From Ecdyonurus torrentis (lineage: Eukaryota > Arthropoda > Insecta > Ephemeroptera > Heptageniidae): a stretch of 64,000 nucleotides of DNA. Below the pieces are notes generated by a model that ran no database searches, was not told the DNA's origin, and was given only the letters and a program-made list of their open reading frames with translations. The stretch is taken from NCBI GenBank assembly GCA_949318235.1, contig OX439131.1, positions 44,587,226 through 44,651,225 of the forward strand. Reading direction: 5' to 3'. This document shows, one piece after another, positions 37,819 to 50,100 of the stretch. A program made the translations under genes and the position numbers. Numbering within the stretch: position 1 is the first letter of the stretch; every line of letters starts with the position of its first letter.

Positions 37819-40800
37819 CTAAAATTCAAGTTGATCGTTTCTCAAGAAAGAGTAAAGGTCACAGCCGTGAGTTCCACGAAGTAGATCATTAGAAAAGTTT
37901 CCAACGTCCTCCAAGGGTGTTCTAGGTCGACATTCTACGCTACTTTGCCAAGAGACGATTTCCACAGGTGAACTACGTCCAATTACGATCTCTTCGTGGT
38001 GAAATTTGACTTGACGTACTCCTCTCGGGTCACCATTTTCACTATCACGAACTGAAGACAATTTATAATAATAATAATACATTTTTGAGGTCCACCAAAT
38101 ACACTTCACTTAATTAGCATGCATTCATAACACTTTACTATATAAAGCAGCTACTGCAGAGAAAATGTGAAAGAAAATATGAAAGCAAATAAAGAGAAAA
38201 TAAACAAGCATACAGAAAAACAAAGGACGATATTAATATACTGTAGTTGTATAATTAAAATATAATATAATCTATAATAGATCAAAATAAAAATTTGTAT
38301 TAAAAAGTTTTTGTTTTCTTCTTTTAAACAAAAATATTCATCATAATAATAAGAATAAGTAAATAAAATAATAATAAAATCAAGAAATTTATGTATAATT
38401 TTAAAATGCAAAATAATTATAGCTCAACACGCATTGCAAACATAAAAAGTAAAATAAAATTACTGTGTTTACAATCCAGCACTTTAATATACGATGAAGT
38501 AAAAAAAAGGAAAAACTGTCACTTCAAATAATCAGTCACAATATTTGCGTTCTCCACAAATGAGCGCATGTAGGTGTTGCACTTTTTACTTGCACTTGCT
38601 TACCGAAATGTAAGCAGATCAAAAGATAGAAATCACATATAATGTCCCATCATACATCTCGGGTATGAAAAATCGCATTTCCTGATGTTGGTGCCCGATG
38701 TGGAGGGCACTGCAGGTGGCTGAGGGGCCTCACGAGGTGCAGGTGAAGACACATAGTCTGCAAATAACGTATGCTCTTGTCTAAAACCCTGCCTTATACA
38801 CGTCGTTATTTAAGAAGTAAAAGAGAAAGCAAAATAGACCCATGCACTTCAATTTGTAAAAATCATGCACAATATTATAATTAAGTGAATCAATGCATGC
38901 AATTGCAGTAATTAGATTTATACTTTCACTTTTATTGTGTAAAGTTAATAAAACAACGAATTTTATCGTGTCATGCAGTCATGCAAGTGAACGATATTTT
39001 AGATCAAATTACATTTAAAAATCTCAGATTTAATATTATTATGTAACCTAAAGAAGAGATATAAAGTAAACATTATAAATTACCTTCTTGTCTCATTCTT
39101 TTTGCTTCATTATTAGCAAATGGTTGTGGACAATCTTGAATACATCGTTTACGAGCATGACCATTGGTATCTGCAAAACCATTTGTCTGAATGCTCGCGT
39201 GGTGTCCGTTGACGTGACCGTTGAGATTTTCTTCTTGGTGCATCATCGATGTATCCTCAGCATCCATCGCATCATCGCGAGAAAATCCATTGCTCAATTC
39301 AGCTGTACCATTTTGCGTCGCATGATGACCATTGGTGGTGGGATTGTTGATTTCTGGAGTGTAAGATAAAGATTGGTAACCATAGTAACCGTTACTGGAT
39401 ATGTAGCAATGGGAAGACGATTTGCAATCTAATGCTTCTGAAATTGTGCGAGGAAAAAATAAACAAATAAAAGTGCAAATAAATAAGCAAAGTAAATAAA
39501 TAATAATAAAAACAGCAAATAAATCAATGAAAAAAAAAATTAAATGAATGGATAAATAAAAAACAGAAATTAATAGCTTTAAACTGAATAACGATTTCCT
39601 GAAATGATTATAGATTATTATATTGCTATAAAAGCAGGGGCTCTGTAAGAATTATAATTATTTTTACTATTTTGTTTATACACACCATGGGAATTGCCGA
39701 TCTGCAACATTCCTCCTTCTTGCTCCGCTACCTGTGCTGGAGTCAATCCCTCTTTGTTACGGACACTGCGAGAAATACGGAAATTATATGATTTCGTAGT
39801 ACTTATTACTCATTATTTCAGTACGTTATTATTAAATAATACTAAATATATAATATATATATATTATTTTTTATTTACCTGTAGTCAGCTCCGCATACGG
39901 CGAGGATTCTCGTGCATTCGTAAGACTTGCTACGGGCTGCTTTATGAAGCGCTGTTTCTCCTTTATTGTCCTGGAAACACGGCATACTCAAATTAGTTAC
40001 TTCAGATAATAGACTTATAGTTGTTCATGATTATCAGTGATAGTCGTTTTTTCTTTATTCAAGTATTGTAATTTGAAGTTACGGAAAATTAAAAAAAAAA
40101 AAAAAAAAAAAAGTAATGTTTCTTTAATAAAAGTTTTTATATTATACGAGTGGTCAAGAAACATAAATAGCTATAAATATAATTACATGCAAGGGGGAGG
40201 AGGGGGAATAAAACAAGTTGCAATCATAGTAAACCATATTACGTGCTAAGAAAATTAAATTTTAAGCACGCAAGTCATTACTTATGCAAGACGAGTCGAA
40301 CTACTTACTAAATTTAATTAATTGACGAACATTTATTATCATCTAGTATTTTAAAACAATGTATATTATGTATTGTATGGGACATGCTTGGCGCAACATG
40401 CAAAACATTCAGATGTGCGTGACTCAAAACGTGCATATACGTTGCTATTTTAAGCCCTCGTGATGTCAGAGACGGCGTAAAATGAAGTTGTCTTATACGT
40501 GAATACTCGGAAATCTTTCTACACACATACACACATCACATTTAAAGCAAGTGTGAAAGTAATTTGTATCGATTTCAAAAATATATGAGCGACAGAACTG
40601 AAGTATAAATAAGAACTATCGGTACAAAATAATATAAAGTAAAAATTGAAAATAATTCGCGATGTGAATACATCGTAAATATATATATTATACATCGGTC
40701 ATTATTGCATAATAGTATTTAAAAGCGTATAAATATACATTTATACATATTATGTTATTATTAACTTACTTGCGGCCTTTTATTTTTCTTATATTACATC

Positions 40801-43800
40801 ATTTCAAACACGAATTACGTTCATAGCAAACTCATACGAGGAGTCAACAACATTAATATTAAATATACCAAATGCACGTGCTTATTGTTATTATTATTTT
40901 TACCAATGAGATGCTGAAGTTTGATTAAATATGATTTAATTACGATTGTTGGTGATGCTCGGTAGCTCATCACAGGTGGCGTGGAAAAGGTTCCGTAATT
41001 TTCCAGTTCTCAAGCATTGCGGCAATTTTTTTTTTTTCCCCTCTGTAGAACTGCTTCATCAAGTCTTAATAAAATGAAATGAATGATAATAGACACCCTT
41101 TATTATGTGCTTAAAAAAAAGAAGAAAAAATATTCTGATAACGCTTACGCGGCGCGGGAAAAAGAGAGAACACGGGCTTCTAATTTTCCATTATTTAACA
41201 TTCCCATTTTTTTTTTTAGCGTTTTTAATGTTTTTATGATAAAACAACTGCAACGAGACCATAAAATTTTAAATGTTTTAAGTGTTTTATAATGATAAAA
41301 AAGAAAGTAAGGAAAAAAATTGTTTCTTATCGGTGGTTACGTTACCAATCATGCAGAGGCGCGGGACCCCTAATTTAACATTATACACTTATGGGGTCAA
41401 CTTTTTGTTGTTGTTGTTATATACTGAGAACACTACTGCACCAATTTCGGTAAATTTAGACTGATGGATACTATAGGCATACTCATACATTAGCGTGCTT
41501 TAAGCCGATATAATATTGATTGTCATTGCCGCCGGTAAAAAGCACCAGTGACTTACCGCGAGATGATACGGCGTCCCAATCTGCAATAACCACTGTAGTA
41601 AATTGGACCTGGCACCCTGAGCTGCGAGGTGAAGTACCGTCTCTCCAGCAATAGATCTCGTCTCCAGAGCCTCGGAAGGTAGAAGTTGAATGCACTGCAG
41701 CTGCAACAGCACATCAAACATAAATGAACTGCATCAATATTTTATACACGAGACAACGAAAATATCGTACATTAAATCAATAGTCATTATAGGTATATAT
41801 TTGTTCTTAATATGCTTCCGAGACAGCACCCGAGTTCAAATTGATTTTACACTCACTGTCAGTCAACATTCATCGAGCTCTTATATTTTATTTATTGAAT
41901 TACGGTAGATGTAATACAATACTAAACTAATACAAAAAATATCAAAAAATGCTTTAACGAAATTGCAAATATAGTTAATAATTTTACCTTCAATGAAAAT
42001 ATGAGCAACAAACTTTTACTGTTGATCAAATCTGTATAACTCTCTCTAATCAGTATTCAATGCAGTATAGCTGAGCTAGGAAGCCAGACTATAATATACA
42101 TTATAACATAACACAGGTCGCTCGTGGTGCTCGGCTAACGGGAAGTATGAACGGCGCACCCGCCCGCGACCGACCGCACCGGTTGTCGACCTGTATGCTC
42201 GAGCTTTATTATTCTCCCGCACTCTGCCAGGATAAAGAGAAAAAAAGAACAAAAAAAAATCCTGATGGAGATATTTCATGTCCAGATACAATACACAATT
42301 TTCAAGTATCCTCCTTTTATAATCCTTAAAATATCCTTTTAAAAATACTATTAAAAAAAAAAAAAAAATCTAGTACAGTAAAATATAGCATAGCAACTAA
42401 ATTTGTATGCGCATGACAATTATAATTCCTCTATACTTTAGAAATTATTTGTGATAATTTATATACCTTACACCGTGTAGTCTTAATAAATAATACATGA
42501 CTCTTCTTTTAAATAAATCGCAAATAATTATCATACGTTAAAGTTCAAGGCGAGAGATAAAAAAACAGCCGTAAATACGAGAGAATAAGTTAATAAAATA
42601 TAATAACAATGAGCAATGAGAATAAGTTACAGTGTGATGTTCGTAACCCTGTTTTCATACTAAAAAAAAAAAAAACGCATTATAAATTAAAATAACCATT
42701 ATTTAATCGTCAATATCAGGAGAAAAAAGTTTAAGAAGAGTATATTAGTATAATAATTTTGATATTATATTCGTACTTAGCAGAATTTAAAGTTTCTTTG
42801 TACATTTCTTCTATCCTATAGTCATAACACAATTAAAATGTATTAGCTTAGGTTATTGCCTCAAAATGAGACCATGTAGAAATGATTTATAATAGATAAA
42901 TTCTTATATACTTAAAATAACTTACAATTGCGGGTGTAAAGTGGAGATACGCCAAGATCAATAGCATAAACTTCCCATAAATTTAATATCAACAATTAAA
43001 ATACCTGTCTGTATGGAGAAACAGGTAGTGTTCGAGTGTGCATGAGTGGGAGAGAAAAGTAGAGCGTCGCAGCATGCATGGCTTTTTTTTTTTTTCTCAC
43101 TGTCATTCAATCGATAACATAACACGATCTTTACATTCATTATATACAATACTCCCTATTGGTAATTAACAAAGACACGTTTTGTTTTTATAAAAGTCAC
43201 TTTTCTTTCATATATATAGGTACTGTATATAATATTACTGTAAATTAAAAATTAAATTTTTAGAAATTTGCGTCATAAAAGACGACATATAGAATCTTTC
43301 GCTTTATTTGCAATAATAATTCATTTTAATCCTATATAAGTACTCTTGAACTAATACCGTGTTTTCCATAATATATTATATATATAATAAAGAATATTGC
43401 ATTGTCGGGCGACGCAAGCTTGTTTTTTATAGTTTACAATAATAATGGATACTATATAAATAAATAAATGTTTCAAAGTTGATTACTAAAATTAATGCTC
43501 TATTATGACCACATACATAATTTAGGTACCGTATATGGTCAACTTTGTCTACTGTAGATTTATTATTGAAAATAATTCTTAAATAAAAATAAATATTTTG
43601 GTCTTAAAAAAAAAAAAAAAAAAAAAAATGCCCTATTCCTATATGTGTATTTTCATTTTTATGCTTTAATTATAAATAAAAATTATTTTTCTCGTATATA
43701 TCATTTCTGAATCTATAGGTGGAATACAAGCGATGTTTATTATTATTATTATTATTTGCCATATATCTGCGCTAAAATAGTTAAGAATTTAAGGCTTTAA

Positions 43801-45044
43801 AAAGAGCTGTCTTAAAAATTATACAATTTTGAAATATCAATCCGGTTATCTATATGTTTTTAAACCATATATTCTACGAATTTTGTTTTCTTAGATAACG
43901 ACATGCAGACTGATAAGACTAGAAAAAAAAAATAAGCGTACCCTATGACAAATAACATATTCATTAATATGCTGGAAAAAAACATTCTTTTTGAATAATT
44001 GAATTGGGGAAAAAACTTCTCGCTTTATGAGAGTGTATTAAACTCATATACGGTCACCTAGTAAAATGAGAAAAAAGGACGATTATTTTGAAGGAAATGT
44101 TATAATCATAGGACTTTTATTTTAAAAAATGAACTGAAACATTTACAGATTATTATACTGTATATTTCTAAGGTGGACAAACTGAACGATCCTATATTTT
44201 TATGTGTGTGCATGCAAGACATATAGGTCAGAGATACATGCAATTTTTTAGAAATACATAATAGTGATTTACTTCTCTCTCTCTTTTTTGTATGTTCGTA
44301 TCAAAATATATTAATTGATCCCATACATTTTTTTTGCCATGTATAATATCCCTTTGATATAATTAACTTATTTTAATTCTTTAATTATACATAATACGAT
44401 ATTATTATATTATAATAAATCTGCCCGATTATATTTAATTTTTATTAATAAAATATATTATTGCGAATAACATTTTTCTGAAATATGCATGATCATTAAT
44501 CATTATTATAAAAATTATATAAACGAAAGGGCATATATTATGTAAAAAATATATTTGTAAACAGAGGTTATCGGTTTAAAAAATTGTAAAAAAGTTTCTA
44601 GGCCTTAAAACACGTAAAAGTATGTCTATTTATTTCTCATTTAAATTTCTCCGAAATCGGTGGAGTAGTTTTCTCAAAAATCGCAAAAGACGTTTTTTCC
44701 CCCATAAGCGAATGTATAATGTTAAATTAAAGGACCCTTAGCTTTCCCCGCGTCTCCCCTCGCGCTAAACCGATAAGATCCATTAAAAATAGCAGACTGA
44801 ATTACGGAGTTGGATTTTATATTACCTGTCCAAAAAAAGCTGCCCATAAAGCAGGGGTCCAGCCTAAGAAAGGATCTTGAGTGATGAGAAGTTGTTGATT
44901 CTGTGAGAGTAGTTGATTTAGAGAGTTGATATCACCGTCTCTACATGCACGGTGCACTGGGAACTCGAGGCCCAAGGTGGTTTCATGATCCCTTGTCCAG
45001 TGCGCGAGTCGCTCTGGCATTTTACAATTCTGCAAGGACGGCAT
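37819..45044 (-). CDS. ANKRD10-like ankyrin-repeat protein (spliced)
   Basis: Coding exons in transcript order on the minus strand: 45044-44826, 41700-41557, 39970-39879, 39765-39686, 39437-39084, 38051-37819. Phases join without a stop to 373 residues. Four ankyrin-like repeats are visible: FPVHRACRDGDINSLNQLL, GWTPALWAAFFGQLQCIQLL, GETVLHLAAQGARSNLLQWL and GETALHKAARSKSYECTRIL. A Ser/Asn/His-rich middle follows, with a basic RKRC motif (GHARKRCIQDC) where vertebrate ANKRD10 has a similar RKRCLED block, and then a conserved-looking tail (TPLEDVGNFSNDLLRGTHGCD). Order, length and motifs fit the ANKRD10 family, whose molecular role is poorly known. An extra exon at about 38760-38634 could give an alternative C-terminus. 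The gene is head-to-head with VMA21 and convergent with the coiled-coil gene. Confidence 0.88.
38634..38760 (-). CDS. Possible alternative terminal exon of the ANKRD10-like gene
   Basis: After a TTTGCAG acceptor, the one-base carry from the exon ending at 39084 reads in frame as DYVSSPAPREAPQPP and onward for about 42 codons to a TGA at about 38636. Within it a CTC|GTGAGG donor at about 38737 would allow a 24-base cassette that also joins in phase to the exon beginning at 38051. Both are compatible with splicing, as is skipping the exon. Which form is used cannot be told from genomic sequence. Confidence 0.4.
39971..41556 (-). other. Intron of the ANKRD10-like gene
   Basis: An AT-rich intron of about 1.6 kb with a poly-A tract at 40090-40112 and a poly-T tract near 41028. 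No recognisable exon or repeat. Confidence 0.6.
41701..44825 (-). other. Large first intron of the ANKRD10-like gene
   Basis: A 3.1-kb AT-rich intron. A small GC-richer patch at 42115-42200 (GCACCCGCCCGCGACCGACC) may be regulatory. Poly-A tracts lie at 42352-42368, 42662-42675 and 43607-43628. No coding exon supported. Confidence 0.55.
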
Positions 45045-45337
45045 CTTTTTTCACTCAAAGAAATATAAATAATTTTATTGCACCTGTTGAGAAAAAACTT
45101 CTGTTTATATATGTATGGATGCCACCGATTTAAGTGCTCTTTGCTCTCAGTCTAACATCACTGATCTAAGTGATCTAATTGGTTCCTGTCTTCCTGTCTG
45201 CTCAATAAGTGTGGTCCTTCCTCTGTATCTTGTACTTGGTTTCTGCTTGGTGCTTGTGTTATGTTGTTACCGCGCGGCAGCCGGCGGCTAGACGGCAAGC
45301 CGGCTACAAAGGGAAAAACGGAAGGGAAGTGTCGGAC
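45045..45337. promoter_or_regulatory. Divergent promoter between the ANKRD10-like gene and VMA21
   Basis: Only 293 bp separate the start codons of the two head-to-head genes. The interval is less AT-rich than the flanks and contains a GC-rich core (CGCGCGGCAGCCGGCGGC near 45271-45288), typical of a shared housekeeping promoter. Transcription starts cannot be placed from sequence. Confidence 0.6.
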
Positions 45338-47110
45338 ATGAGTCACAACATCAAAGGTAAAAAGGTTTAATTCTCATTTTCGGTAAGATGTTACATTTTT
45401 TTAAATAAAAAACACACAAAAAAAATTTAAAAGTATGTATCATACTTTCTTGTTTATATATTTGTTTATTTTTATAAATTGAAACATTAAGATAATTAGA
45501 ATAACAAACGCCCCTGCGCACTCTCTGGTAGTTTTCCATGCGTCCAGCAAGAATAGCGGGATGCATTATAGTATAGCTTTCTTTTTTCCTACATTTTTGA
45601 AAAATAATACCAAATAATAATTGTTCTAGTATTTTTTTTAGTAAGATAGTAGATTAGTAATGCTAATTTTTTTTAATATCATACTTCTAAAATAAATTTA
45701 AAAAATTGAGAAAGTATAAAATCGTATAACATTTAAAAATATATTTAGCGCTTGGAAACGATCATTGACCTATCTTTTGAAAAAAATGGTATCCTTTATA
45801 GCCGAAAAGGGCGCTAGTTGACGGAGAATCTTTAACTTGTTTATTATATTACTCAGTAGATGGAGTACAACGGCAAATTGATAAAAAATAATCTTAAAAA
45901 ATAATAGAAAAAGCTGGAAACTGATTTTTTTTTACCGACTACATCGTTATGAAAGTCATGTGATTAAAGTGATATCAAAAACAGGTAAATTTTGAGACAT
46001 TAAAGCATAACTTTTACCAATTATTAAAAAAATAAACTCTACATTTATTAAAACAAATTAGTTCAAGCTAAAGGATGATTTCCGTGAGTACTTATTGACA
46101 AATTTACTAAACACTTTTTTGCTTTAGTGAATGCACGTTGCAGACATGTGTGTTGCCTTTTCATTATTTGCTTACATATTTTGGATTTAAATACAGAAAT
46201 AGTGGAGTGTGTACACTTGATATTTTCTTTAGTTAGCTAAATTTACAAACTAAAATTAACGTTATGATGTAATTTTTTATTGTACTGTACACTGTACATA
46301 AATAATATGTATGTATGTATAGATATGTCATATGTCTGATATGTAGAATGTATGTAGATACGCAGTATGCATATGATAATAATAATATAATATATATCAT
46401 ATGCATACATACATATGTACCGTTACACGTAAATTTCGGAAATGTCCAATTTTTAAGTTGGGTTCTGTAATATTTTATGTATATATATGATATCGTATCA
46501 TACCTGCATTTATTCCCTCTCTGTCTTTGATTCTTCTAATTCATGCACTATTATCACGCGTACCGTACGTATCATACACTGTTATGTACATATTTATGTT
46601 TGTGATGGACTATAATATAGATGTTAATTGTTTGCTGTTCTTAAAGTGGTATAGGACTATAATATAGATGTTAATTGTTTGCTGTTCTTAAAGTGGTATA
46701 ATATGCTAATAAATTACTAATATGATTTTATGTGTGCGTTTTACAATGGTTTTGGCATTATTCACAAAATAATACAGCTTCAATTTTTAATATCAGCAAA
46801 TTAAATTGTGATTCATCAATGTATGTATGTATACATAATATCAATACTGTATTCTTGTTTTCAGGAAATTCCAGAACGACAGTTATTCAAAACAGTCTTC
46901 TCGTATTGCATTCTTATCATAGCTGCACCAGTAATAACTTTCTTTGGAGTTAAGATTTTTTTCTTTGAGACTCTATTGAATACAGACAGTGTAGCCAGCA
47001 ATGTTTATTCTGCCATCTCAGCAGTTATAGTGCTTCACATAGCTCTTGGTCTTTTCATTTATAGAGCATACGCTGACGCTACAACAGCTAAGCCAGCTAA
47101 ACAAGACTAA
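45338..47110 (+). CDS. VMA21: VMA21-like V-ATPase assembly integral membrane protein
   Basis: The main coding exon is 46865-47110 (81 residues, TAA at 47108), starting EIPERQLFKTVFSYC. It has two hydrophobic segments, CILIIAAPVITFFGVKIFFF and AISAVIVLHIALGLFIY, separated by a short polar loop, and a short polar Lys-rich tail: the VMA21 architecture of two helices with cytosolic ends. VMA21 is an ER chaperone for assembly of the V-ATPase Vo sector. The proposed first exon is 45338-45364 (MSHNIKGKK), which joins in frame through a weak GTTTAA donor. The better donor eight bases earlier would break the frame, so the N-terminus is the least certain part. Total about 90 residues, a normal length for the family. 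The stop is 34 bp before the EXD1-like start codon. Confidence 0.85.
45365..46864 (+). other. VMA21 intron
   Basis: A 1.5-kb AT-rich intron. It contains a 47-bp tandem duplication (46607-46700), a palindromic ATATGCATA/TATGCATAT region near 46365-46420, and a few GTAT repeats. No other feature. Confidence 0.6.
46607..46700. repeat. Two-copy 47-bp tandem duplication
   Basis: GGACTATAATATAGATGTTA and the following 27 bases are repeated exactly, copies at 46607-46653 and 46654-46700. The identity implies a recent duplication or an assembly artefact. Confidence 0.95.
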
Positions 47111-47144
47111 ATCATTATTTTAATTTCTAATCATCATCATTACC

Positions 47145-50100
47145 ATGGATAAAAATTACTATCTAGGTCAGATTATTTTTGTTACCCTTACTGTCTCTAA
47201 TGACGAAGAATGCTCGTACGAAGGAAAATTTCACTCTATGAATCCTGAACGCACACGTCTTACCTTATCAGAACCTATTCAACTACCAGAAAATAATGCA
47301 ATTAGTGGCTTACTCACCTTTTACCGCAATGAAATCAAAGAAAGTAAGTTAAAATACTGGTATGAGTTGAATATTAAATAAACTTTTAAGTTCTTTCTCT
47401 CTCTCTCTCTCTCCTCTTAATATCACTTTACTGCCTTTATAATGGAACAGAGTTAATAAAACCATTTTCATACAACCAATAGTAAAAGCATATTATCAGT
47501 ATTGACTGCTTTAGTTTTAAACAATGCTTCTGATTTTCTATTCTGAAATGTAATGCAAATGAATATACTACATGGAATTAAATTATAATAGTAAATAAAT
47601 TAACTGCGACCTGTATTATGTTTTTCAAAAACATAGTGCCCAGCTTTCTGGATAGATATCAGATCTTTTCATTATAAGACAAGCATAATAAATGTTATTG
47701 ACCAAGCCAGTTCATAATAGCAATAAGAGTTGCAACACGTTACTCCAAATAATAAAACATTTATAATTGATTACTGTTGTGTTATCAGTACGAGCATTAG
47801 ATAACTCCGATGGTTTGGAGGCAGTTATGGATACAAGCCACGGTCGTTCTCTTGCTCATCACAAAGGTCCCAGCCATGCTCACTTGTCTAGAATGAGTGG
47901 CCAAACTACTAAACCTGCTCCAGAACCAGAGAAACCTGGTAAGTATCTTCCCCCCATATTGTTAAGATATTCACAGTCATATTATTGTTATCGTAAGTGC
48001 ACATTGAATATGTATTACAAGTTTCACTACAATTGATGCCTTTTTTTTACGCATACATGATAAATTAGATAATTTTATTGCCCCCCCCCCCCCACCAATA
48101 TTGATCTATGTTATTTATTGATCATATTTCATATGTTACTAAAACAATAGGAATTAGAGAACCGTGTATTGAAAGTTAATGCAAAGCGAAATTCTCTAAT
48201 TTTGATAGTTAATGGGATAGGGATTTAAATTAATTCACTAGCATTGCTAGGACCTTTCTTATGAAAATAAATTAAAAGGATGGGTTATTCTGTGCAAAAG
48301 CTCATATGTGTGTATTTTCAGAGCATGTGAATTGGCGTAGCCTTGACAAATACAAACAATACAAGATAAAATTGGACTCTTATACAATCATTGACAAAAT
48401 TGATGATACCTTCAGAAAAGCTGTAAGTACCTCCTTGTATACTGTCATTAATAATAATTTGAGACAATAGTTTCATATTGCAACAAGATTATTGAATGCT
48501 GCAACAATTTGGAATTAAGATAAGAATTGTTATACATTTTGCAGTATTATTATTTAACATGCTTCTCAAAGGCGTAGAACACCTTGAACAAAAAAGTTGT
48601 GTAATATCCTAAGAAACCTGAAAATCAACGTTGATTTAGCCGGAGTCATTTATTTCTAATTTATTTTCCATTCACAAAATGCCGCTGGTGGTCACTGATG
48701 TCACAGCTCGCTTGTTTTACGTGCGTGTAAACAGGGCGAGCTGTCACGTGAGTGACCGCCAGCGGTATTTTGTGAATGGAAAATAAATTAGAAATAAATG
48801 ACTCCGGCCAAATCAACGTTGATTTTCAGGTTTGTTAGAATATTACACAACTTTTTTGTTCAAGGTGTTCTACGCCTTTAAGTCTCCCAGTATTGTCAAT
48901 TCAAATATGTATTTCTTAATGTTTCATAAAGTTTATAAATAATTCAAGGACTTAATTGTGTATGTACATTATAATTTTAGAAGTACCAGGGGTAACTTAG
49001 ATTTCTAAGAAAATAATGTACAGACATTGTAGCTCTGTTTTTCAAGCCTGCGTTCAGTTCTCATAGCTTGTAGTGTTAACATTGTGTTGTATTTTAATTA
49101 GATTGAAGACCTGAAATTGAGCTTCCGCTTTGCTCTGACACTGGAGGGTGAGATGACGGGTCGCTATGGCACTCTGGGCTGGATTAACATGGCTACTGAC
49201 AAGCACACATACCTCTTTGACATGCTGTCTTTGGGTCCTGTGGCTTACGATGCAGGTCTGCGTGACCTCCTGCAGTCCGACACTCTCGGCAAGACGATGC
49301 ACGACTGTCGATTGGCCTCAGACTATTTGCTGCATAAGCACAATATCAAGCTCATCAATGTCTATGATACTCAGGTATAAAGAATATAATTTATAGTTTT
49401 ATTTTATGCAAAATTAAGAATAATGAACTATGATTACGTATATGAAAGAAAGGAATAGAGGAAACCAGCGAGGCGAGGGCCTTACCATAGTGAAGAGAGA
49501 CTCATAATTTGATGAAAAGCTTGCTAGCACAGAAACCAAAAAAAGTAACACATAATATTGGATAGCTTTCGGCACTAAATTCTCAGAGAAAATGGAATAT
49601 AGGTGTGTGTGTGTGTGCCTTCTTCAGTCCTTACAGACGTAGAGAGATATGTGTGTGTGCCCTTTTGCCCTTACAGACTCAGAGAAACTATGATGACTCA
49701 TAGTTTTCTGATCACTCATAGTTTCTCTGAGTGTAAATACTGAAGATGGCGCACGCTTGCCCGCAAGCACTCACGCATACACGCACAGACACACTTTATC
49801 TCTGTGCTAGCAAGATTTTTGTTGAACTATGGGACTCTCTTTCTTCACTATGTTAAGGCCCTTGCTGGTTTCTTTTATCCTTTAGGCTTTTTTTTTTTTT
49901 TTTTATTATTATTATTATTTTATTTTTTTACCATTTTATTAAGTTGAACTACATGGTTCTGAGTTAGATTAATGCATTTCAAGATTGTGACTTCAACTTA
50001 AGATAATAGTGTATTGAGCCAATCAGCAACCAAGTTGTAGGTCACATGACCACAACAAACTAATTAGCAGACCAAAGACCTGTTGTTGATTTTTTAGCAT

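Noticed and set aside
39088..39369. 93-codon plus-strand frame
   Set aside because: Antisense shadow of the large ANKRD10-like exon 39084-39437.
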